5,466 nt of DNA from Candidatus Hydrogenedentota bacterium. Lineage in GTDB: Bacteria; Spirochaetota; Leptospiria; Turneriellales; J094. The stretch lies in NCBI GenBank assembly GCA_003695005.1, contig RFJE01000351.1, positions 1 to 5,466 of the forward strand, read 5' to 3'. Below are positions 1 through 4,689 of the stretch, piece by piece; the first letter of the stretch is position 1, and every line of letters starts with the position of its first letter. Position numbers and translations under genes: made by a program. A model generated the notes under the pieces. It was not told where the DNA came from and did no database searches. It saw nothing but the letters and a program-made list of their open reading frames with translations.

Positions 1-569
1 CCCAAAAGCAGGCGCAGAAAGAAATTCGGATTCCATTAGAAGCAAACGTATATATTGTTTTTGATACTGTGAGTGCCGATGAAATGGACATCCTAGCAGA
101 AAAATTAAAATTGTATCCCGAGCAGCGGTATTATCGCCTGCCTGGTCTTACTTATATACGTTTTACAGCTTTCAATGATAGCCGTAAGTCATATCGTATG
201 GATTTATGGAATTCGTATTTTGAAAATGATGTAGGTCAGAAGTTTCCTGCTATTTCGGTTCAAGAATATAAGCAAACATTTACATCTGTAGCCTACCGGC
301 GATTTCCCCCCGACGATATGTTTGCATTTTACATTACGAAAGAAGGAAAGCAAGAGGCAGGTAAAAAAATTTATTTAAATAAATATCCTGCGGGTAAACC
401 GATTGATTTGCCACCGCAATCGCGTGGATTTCAAATTATTCCTTATAAAAAAATTTCGTCCAGTGCGCGGAAGTACCGATGGATCTATAAGCCTTCTGCA
501 GAAGAAAGTAGCGAGAAATCTATTCCTTTTTACTTATGTACAGAGCGAGAAGATGGAAAAAAGTGTTAG
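1..569 (+). CDS. C-terminal part of an unrecognised protein (5' end outside window)
   Basis: The reading frame is open from base 3 to a TAG at 567-569, giving 188 visible residues. A GTG at 69 is a possible start, but the 22 codons before it are open and read as ordinary protein (for example IPLEANVYIVFDTV), so the gene very probably begins left of the window. I do not recognise the family. The text alternates short beta-prone, aromatic-rich stretches (YYRLPGLTYIRFTAF, SYRMDLWNSYF, DDMFAFYI) with polar turns and has a basic, Pro- and Gly-containing C-terminal third. This would fit a beta-sandwich extracytoplasmic domain, but that is a guess from composition. No membrane segment or catalytic motif is visible. 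It ends with Cys as its last residue. It is the only gene on this strand and converges on argF, with 35 bases between the stop codons, so it is not part of the minus-strand operon. I am fairly sure it is coding and do not know its function. Confidence 0.7.
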   Translation, partial: QKQAQKEIRIPLEANVYIVFDTVSADEMDILAEKLKLYPEQRYYRLPGLTYIRFTAFNDSRKSYRMDLWNSYFENDVGQKFPAISVQEYKQTFTSVAYRRFPPDDMFAFYITKEGKQEAGKKIYLNKYPAGKPIDLPPQSRGFQIIPYKKISSSARKYRWIYKPSAEESSEKSIPFYLCTEREDGKKC

Positions 570-604
570 TTGGATCGTCAGTTCCCGCAACCCTCTAGTT
601 CTTC

Positions 605-1525
605 CTAGTGTTTATAAATTTCAGCTAGCAGAGCTTTTTGTGCATGAAGTCTATTTTCCGCCTGGTCAAAAACAATCGACGAGTTGGAGTATAAAACTTC
701 TTCTGTAATTTCTTCTCCAATATGCGCGGGTAAGCAATGCATGATTTTTACCGAAGCTTTACATTGATTTAAAATCTGATTATTAACTTGGTATGGCTTT
801 AACAAGTTAATTTTATTTTCTTTTTCTTTCTCTTGTCCCATAGAAACCCATACATCGGTATATAAAATATCAGCTTCCTGCAAAGCAAGTTTTGCTTCTA
901 ATGACTTTATATCATGAATGATTTGAATATCGGTTTGTAAGCTTCTGGCCTGCCCTAATACCTTTTTAGCAGGAGACATTTCTTTTGGACATAAAACTGT
1001 AATTTTAGTTTTCGCTAAACCACTTGCTAAAATTAAAGAATGTGTAACATTGTTATTTCCATCCCCTAAAAAAACAAGGTGAGTCTTTTCAAAGTCAAGA
1101 TTTTGTTCAGCAATGGTTAAAAAGTCTGCTAAAGCTTGGCAAGGATGGTATAAATCACTCAATCCATTGATGATAGGAATAGAGCTGTATTTTGCAAGTT
1201 GCTCTAAATTTTGGTGAGCAAATGTTCGTATAAGCAGACCGTCTAAAAAGCGAGAAAAAACATGAGCGCTATCGCGAAGACTTTCCCCTCGCGAAAGTTG
1301 CAATTCATTTGAATTTAAAACCACAGGATAGCCCCCAAGTTGTACAACACCCACTTCAAACGAGATTCGGGTTCGTGTAGAAGGCTTTTCAAACAGCAAA
1401 CCAAATGTTTTTTTTGTTAAAACCTGAGGAACTTCCCACGGATCATTTTTAAACTTTTTCGCAGTTTCTAAAATGCGAAAGAAAATTTCCCTATCAATAT
1501 CTAAAAGAGATAAAAAATGTTTCAT
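605..1525 (-). CDS. argF: Ornithine carbamoyltransferase (ArgF)
   Basis: This cytoplasmic enzyme converts carbamoyl phosphate and L-ornithine to citrulline and phosphate in arginine synthesis. From the ATG at 1525 the protein is 306 residues, the usual family length. Visible motifs are the carbamoyl-phosphate loop STRTR (49-53), HPCQ (127-130), the ornithine-specific DVWVSMG loop (Asp224, SMG 228-230) and HCLP (263-266) with the active-site Cys. The C-terminal FDQAENRLHAQKALL is typical. The SMG loop separates it from aspartate and acetylornithine carbamoyltransferases. The residue after HCLPAH is Ile where many bacterial homologues have Arg; this position varies, so I attach little weight to it. 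An upstream in-frame TTG at 1546 would add seven residues and overlap the SPOR gene, but MKHFLSLLD is the normal family N-terminus and the ATG lies one base past the SPOR stop (TAATATG). No strong ribosome site is seen, so coupling to the SPOR gene is likely. It is the last gene of the cluster. An A8 tract lies at codons 37-40. Confidence 0.95.
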   Translation of the reverse strand: MKHFLSLLDIDREIFFRILETAKKFKNDPWEVPQVLTKKTFGLLFEKPSTRTRISFEVGVVQLGGYPVVLNSNELQLSRGESLRDSAHVFSRFLDGLLIRTFAHQNLEQLAKYSSIPIINGLSDLYHPCQALADFLTIAEQNLDFEKTHLVFLGDGNNNVTHSLILASGLAKTKITVLCPKEMSPAKKVLGQARSLQTDIQIIHDIKSLEAKLALQEADILYTDVWVSMGQEKEKENKINLLKPYQVNNQILNQCKASVKIMHCLPAHIGEEITEEVLYSNSSIVFDQAENRLHAQKALLAEIYKH

Positions 1526-1526
1526 A

Positions 1527-2198
1527 TTAGCTTTTTTGTCGGACAATCATTGGTTTGCTTTTGGTTATTTTCTCTACTCGTTTTAGTAGGGTTTGTAATT
1601 TTGTTTTATTTTGTGCTTTGCCAACTCGAACAAAATAAAATCGTAAGCCTCGAACGACTCGTGCAGAAAGTCCTTTGGATTTTAATTTTCTCTCCAATTT
1701 TTTAGCCTGGTTTTCCCACTTAAAAGCAGCAGCTTGAACAGTATAAAAAGCTTCTTTTATTTTCTTTTGCGTTTTCTTTGGAAATTTTGTTTTTTTCCTT
1801 TTGCTAGGGGGATGTAAAAAAGGGTCATCCTGAATCAATGTTTCTTCTTTTATAATTTTTAAAGGCTCTTGTTTTTTATGTTCTTCTACCTCTACAGAGA
1901 CATTTGCTACTTTGCTTACTTCTGTATTCGTGGCAGGCAAGGCTGCTTCTGCTGGAAGAGACGGTTCTTCAGACGGTAATTTCGCTTGTTCTTTTTGTAT
2001 CACGTCGAGAGCCGTTTCTGTTTTATCAATATTCGAAAAATTTGCTACTTCGTTGGTAGGGGCAAATTTTTGGCCAAGTAAAAAAGATCCAGAAAGCAAT
2101 AAAATAAACAAACCACCTACAATGAAAAGTCGATTTTTATCCAGTTGTAAAATATATACTTCTTTTACTTTCTCATTAGCCTTATTGTTTTGTTCCAT
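1527..2198 (-). CDS. Membrane-anchored SPOR-domain protein
   Basis: The protein has 223 residues. It has a short cytoplasmic N-terminus (1-23, ending KNR), one hydrophobic membrane segment (about 24-42, LFIVGGLFILLLSGSFLLG), and a Pro/Glu/Ala/Lys-rich linker expected to be disordered (about 45-130). A strongly basic patch follows (133-147), then a C-terminal SPOR domain (about 150-220) starting FYTVQAAAFKWENQAKKL and containing RFYFVRVGKAQNK. SPOR domains bind peptidoglycan stripped of stem peptides, usually at division sites, so the domain should face the periplasm. There is no enzymatic domain, so a binding or scaffolding role is inferred, as for FtsN- or DamX-like proteins; the linker cannot assign a subfamily. 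The gene starts inside the coaE 3' end (17-base overlap) behind a clear GGAG site and stops one base before argF. It carries an A7 tract (1790-1796). The domain call is confident; the precise role is unknown. Confidence 0.85.
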   Translation of the reverse strand: MEQNNKANEKVKEVYILQLDKNRLFIVGGLFILLLSGSFLLGQKFAPTNEVANFSNIDKTETALDVIQKEQAKLPSEEPSLPAEAALPATNTEVSKVANVSVEVEEHKKQEPLKIIKEETLIQDDPFLHPPSKRKKTKFPKKTQKKIKEAFYTVQAAAFKWENQAKKLERKLKSKGLSARVVRGLRFYFVRVGKAQNKTKLQTLLKRVEKITKSKPMIVRQKS

Positions 2199-2802
2199 AC
2201 TTATTCTCCAAAGTTTGCAGTAACATATTTACTTGTTCTTTTAATTCTGCCATTCCTTGTGTATTCTCAATTACATAATCGGCTAATTTTTTCTTTTTTT
2301 CAATGGAAATTTGGTTTTGCATTCTTTCTTTTACTTGATCTTTAGTTAGCCCAAGGCGATTGGCTGCTCTTTGTATAGCAATTTCCTCGGGGGCATAAAC
2401 AACAATGGTAGCTGCAAAATCATTTTGCATATTTTTTTCAAATAACAACGGAACATCATAGAAGATTCGCTTTCCTTTATACTGTAATAAATCCTGTTCA
2501 AAAAGTTTTCGCACTCTAGGGTGGATGAGTTGGTTTAGTTCTTCGAGCTTTTGTTTATTCGCAAAAACAAGTTCTCCTAATTTTTTACGATTGATTTTTC
2601 CTTCGTGAATTACTTGATCTCCAAATCGTTGTTTTAATTCTTGTACGAGTTCGGGATACTCTTGGTAATGTTCGCTTAAAATGAATTTAGCATACTCATC
2701 GGCGTCAAGTACAGTTTCCCCTGCTTCGCGAAGTAGCTTTGCCACAGTCGATTTTCCCGATCCAATAACACCTGTAATAGCAAATACATTTGGATACTTC
2801 AT
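2182..2802 (-). CDS. coaE: Dephospho-CoA kinase (CoaE)
   Basis: This P-loop kinase phosphorylates the 3'-hydroxyl of the dephospho-CoA ribose with ATP, the final step of coenzyme A synthesis, in the cytoplasm. The 206-residue length is normal. The Walker A loop GVIGSGKST is at 11-19, with the typical DAD (33-35) after it. INRKKLGELVF (70-80) and LIHP (92-95) are family hallmarks. DVPLLFE (116-122) is the substrate-binding signature, and Arg145 and Arg149 lie in the lid region. ADYVIEN (174-180) is the conserved C-terminal motif. No key residue is missing. The ATG at 2802 lies 13 bases after the pdxB stop with no evident ribosome site. The 3' end overlaps the SPOR gene by 17 bases. A second cofactor gene (pdxB) sits directly upstream, but the two enzymes belong to different pathways (CoA and vitamin B6). 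Confidence 0.96.
   Translation of the reverse strand: MKYPNVFAITGVIGSGKSTVAKLLREAGETVLDADEYAKFILSEHYQEYPELVQELKQRFGDQVIHEGKINRKKLGELVFANKQKLEELNQLIHPRVRKLFEQDLLQYKGKRIFYDVPLLFEKNMQNDFAATIVVYAPEEIAIQRAANRLGLTKDQVKERMQNQISIEKKKKLADYVIENTQGMAELKEQVNMLLQTLENKYGTKQ
2206..2209 (-). promoter_or_regulatory. Shine-Dalgarno site of the SPOR gene
   Basis: On the minus strand the sequence reads TTTGGAGAATAAGTATG: a GGAG core seven bases before the ATG at 2198. It lies within the last codons of coaE and supports this ATG as the SPOR start despite the 17-base overlap. It is the only clear purine-rich ribosome site among the cluster's internal junctions. Confidence 0.7.
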
Positions 2803-2815
2803 ATTACAGACTTAT

Positions 2816-3829
2816 TTACAAAAACGCAGCGACAAGGATGCTTTTATCAATGGCGCTAAAATAATTCATAAATTCTTGTTTTTCTTTTTCTGTGTAATCT
2901 TGTAACTCTTTTCGTAATGCATAGTTTTTTCGTAAATTTAAAAACTCGCTTGGTTTTTCTTTGAAAGTATTGGAATCATGTTCAATCAATTTTGCTGTTC
3001 CATGCGGGAAATATTTTATACGAGCTACTTTCCAATCTTTGCATAAAATTTTGGCAATGCCGCCAAGGCGACCCTTTGCAGAATAACCGGCAATATGAGG
3101 TGTACAAATTTTAGGCAATAGCCATACATTCCATTTTTCTTGAGGAAGGGGCTCTTTAGGGTAGACATCTTGTGCAAAAATTTTTTGTTGTTTGATTACA
3201 AATTCATAAAAAGATACATCCCAAATTTTTCCACGTGAGGTATTGATTATATAAGGGATTTGCTTTTGAAAAAACGGGTTCTCTTTGCGTAAAAACTCAT
3301 GCGTTGGATGCTTCCCTGTTTTCGTAAGTGGCACATGAAAAGTAAGCAAATCACAGTTGGAGAGTTCGCTTGGATCCTTTTCAGGCAATACATAAGGGTC
3401 GTAGATTTTAAAGCGGATGCTAGTATTTTCGAGAAAACGCGCTACTTTTTTGCCAATATTTCCATAGCCTACAATCCCTACCTGTATAGATTGCGGATGG
3501 ATATTGTAGTGCAAACAGAAAGAAAAAAAAGCTTGTATTACATAATCTCGAACAGCCGTTGAATTGATCCCTTTCGCTGTATAAAGTTGGATATCCTTTT
3601 CTTGCAAAGCATGGAAGTCTATGTTATCTGTGCCCGTTGAAACCAGTCCCACTTTTTTTAAACGAGGCAATTTTAATAAAGTATCCTTTGTAATAGGAAA
3701 ATCTGCCTTTATTAAAAGCTCTTCTATGTTTGAATTCCGCTCAAAAGAAGATGGGATCCATTCATACGTAATTTCTGGATGAAATTTTAAAAAATGTAAC
3801 GGGATACCTTCCTGAATACCAATGTGCAT
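2816..3829 (-). CDS. pdxB: Erythronate-4-phosphate dehydrogenase (PdxB-type)
   Basis: The 337-residue protein is an NAD-dependent D-2-hydroxyacid dehydrogenase. The Rossmann motif GYGNIG is at 121-126, and Asp144 is placed to bind the NAD ribose. The catalytic Arg (Arg199 in NTSRG), Glu (Glu226 in DVYPKEP) and His (His245 in HIAGYS) are all present. Several stretches match PdxB rather than generic family members, comparing with remembered E. coli PdxB: STGTDNID (64-71), LLTFHVPLTKTGKHPTH (161-177), HIAGYSAKGRLGG (245-257), and LRKNYALRKE (299-308), which aligns with the LRKNY-x-x-RRE element of the PdxB C-terminal domain. PdxB oxidises 4-phosphoerythronate in the DXP-dependent route to pyridoxal phosphate. 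The segment between HIAGY and LRKNY is roughly 35 residues shorter than in E. coli, so the dimerisation domain is compact. The ATG overlaps the preceding stop as TAATG and lacks a ribosome site, suggesting reinitiation. The alternative is another phosphorylated hydroxyacid dehydrogenase; pdxA and pdxJ are not in view. Confidence 0.8.
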   Translation of the reverse strand: MHIGIQEGIPLHFLKFHPEITYEWIPSSFERNSNIEELLIKADFPITKDTLLKLPRLKKVGLVSTGTDNIDFHALQEKDIQLYTAKGINSTAVRDYVIQAFFSFCLHYNIHPQSIQVGIVGYGNIGKKVARFLENTSIRFKIYDPYVLPEKDPSELSNCDLLTFHVPLTKTGKHPTHEFLRKENPFFQKQIPYIINTSRGKIWDVSFYEFVIKQQKIFAQDVYPKEPLPQEKWNVWLLPKICTPHIAGYSAKGRLGGIAKILCKDWKVARIKYFPHGTAKLIEHDSNTFKEKPSEFLNLRKNYALRKELQDYTEKEKQEFMNYFSAIDKSILVAAFL

Positions 3830-4302
3830 TATGCGCTTGCATCGAGTAAAAGACCTTTAATGCGTCCCATTAGCTTTAAGGCAATTAAAACATCTATATT
3901 GCGACGGGTAATTTCATGTAATAAAGAAGCCAAATCTTCATTTATGACTTCAATAAATTCTAGCGCTTGTTTATCTTTAGCTACATACGTTCGTTGCTTA
4001 AAAGCTTTTTTCATAATCCACTGTCCAATAGCACGCACTACAGCTTGGTACTTTAAGAAATTCGTGTATGTCGGATTAGAAGCTAAATGTTCTTCTGCTT
4101 TATCTAGCTCTAACCAAAGAGCATCGATTTTTTGGCGATTTAGCTTAATTTCCGATATGGTAGAGATTTCTTCTTTTTTTCTTTTTTTCTGAAGTAAGCT
4201 AGTAAAAATAGCACTAGCTGCAGGGTTGCCAACTTGTTTTTGATTTTGTGTCCCGCCATATATTGTGCCATAAGATCCGCTTTGCACTTTTGTGCTTTTC
4301 AT
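3829..4302 (-). CDS. YaaR/DUF327-family protein
   Basis: The protein has 157 residues. The first 45 or so are variable and polar, with a Gly/Ser/Gln-rich start and the basic stretch KKRKK (39-43). The rest is predicted to be helical and matches the pattern of Bacillus YaaR as I remember it. Matching parts are a Leu/Asp/Lys-rich helix (WLELDKAEEHL), a Thr-Phe type turn (NPTYTNFLKYQ), a VVRAIGQWIMKKAFK helix, an IxxINEDLASLLHEI helix, and the C-terminal LKLMGRIKGLLLD, which corresponds to the YaaR ending KIGEIQGLLINL. The family has no established biochemical function that I know of; there is no signal peptide or membrane segment, so it should be cytoplasmic. It sits between the bactofilin gene (33-base gap) and pdxB (TAATG overlap). 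No good ribosome site precedes the ATG; the nearest GGAAG is more than 20 bases away, so the start is less certain. Two A7 tracts separated by one base lie at codons 39-43. Confidence 0.78.
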   Translation of the reverse strand: MKSTKVQSGSYGTIYGGTQNQKQVGNPAASAIFTSLLQKKRKKEEISTISEIKLNRQKIDALWLELDKAEEHLASNPTYTNFLKYQAVVRAIGQWIMKKAFKQRTYVAKDKQALEFIEVINEDLASLLHEITRRNIDVLIALKLMGRIKGLLLDASA

Positions 4303-4335
4303 ACTATATTTTCGGTGTTTTCAAAAACTTCCGTA

Positions 4336-4689
4336 TTAAATTTTATTGATTTTAGCACGGCCTTCAAAAATAACACCGGGCTCCATAATTAAATTACCAC
4401 TTACAATGTCTCCTGTCACTTTTGCCGTGGCTAATAAGTGAACTTCTTCCGGGGCATAAATATTTCCTTCTACCGTTCCTGCTACGACGACTTTATTCGC
4501 TATAATATTGGTTCGTACAAGCCCCGATTCTCCCACAATCACTTTAGATGCGGAATCTATTCGTCCTTCAAAAGTTCCATCAATTCGAAGAGCTCCTGTA
4601 AGAGTAAATTCTCCCTTAAAGTGAGCACCGAAACCAATGACAGTAGTAACAATTTCTGCAGAAGGGTCTGCTTGATCAACCGAACTCAT
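4336..4689 (-). CDS. Bactofilin
   Basis: Bactofilins are small beta-helical proteins that polymerise without nucleotide into membrane-associated filaments and locate cell-wall enzymes. At 117 residues this one is short: a disordered N-terminus (1-15), then the core from about 16 to 115. The family signature is clear in VIGFGAHFKGEFTLTGALRI followed by DGTFEGRI (together 17-44). After it come regular hydrophobic-Gly repeats: KVIVGESGLV, KVVVAGTVEGNIYA, VHLLATAKVTGDI and LIMEPGVIFEGRAKI, each a turn of the beta-helix. There is almost no C-terminal tail and no obvious hydrophobic N-terminal membrane-targeting motif, so membrane contact may come through a partner. The start codon overlaps the stop of the upstream LytM-fold gene as ATGA, with a weak GGAAC six bases before it. 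Bactofilin and M23-family genes are commonly neighbours, which supports a functional pair. A role in cell shape or helicity is inferred from the family. Confidence 0.93.
   Translation of the reverse strand: MSSVDQADPSAEIVTTVIGFGAHFKGEFTLTGALRIDGTFEGRIDSASKVIVGESGLVRTNIIANKVVVAGTVEGNIYAPEEVHLLATAKVTGDIVSGNLIMEPGVIFEGRAKINKI

Noticed and set aside
570..604. Possible bidirectional terminator between the convergent stops
   Set aside because: Only 4-base stems can be drawn (CTAG/CTAG, or GTTG/CAAC with a 15-base loop), and none sits directly before a T run. It does not meet the form of an intrinsic terminator.
624..641. AGCT/AGCT hairpin followed by TTTTT on the plus strand, a possible terminator of the plus-strand gene
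   Set aside because: The stem is four base pairs and lies in argF coding sequence that spells the normal OTC C-terminus (ALLAEIYKH), so chance is the simpler explanation.
403..708. Plus-strand open frame of 101 codons bridging the two convergent genes
   Set aside because: It overlaps the plus-strand gene in another frame and runs into the argF 3' end; both overlapped frames have better coding evidence, and it has no recognisable protein pattern.
2816..3829. Reading the dehydrogenase as SerA (phosphoglycerate dehydrogenase) or a D-lactate type enzyme
   Set aside because: No ACT or ASB domain follows the core, and the HIAGYS and LRKNY elements fit PdxB rather than these families.
4317..4328. 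Near-palindrome GTTTTCAAAAAC in the bactofilin-YaaR spacer, a possible operator or hairpin
   Set aside because: The loop would be only two bases and the sequence is simple A/T runs; no second copy or promoter elements accompany it.
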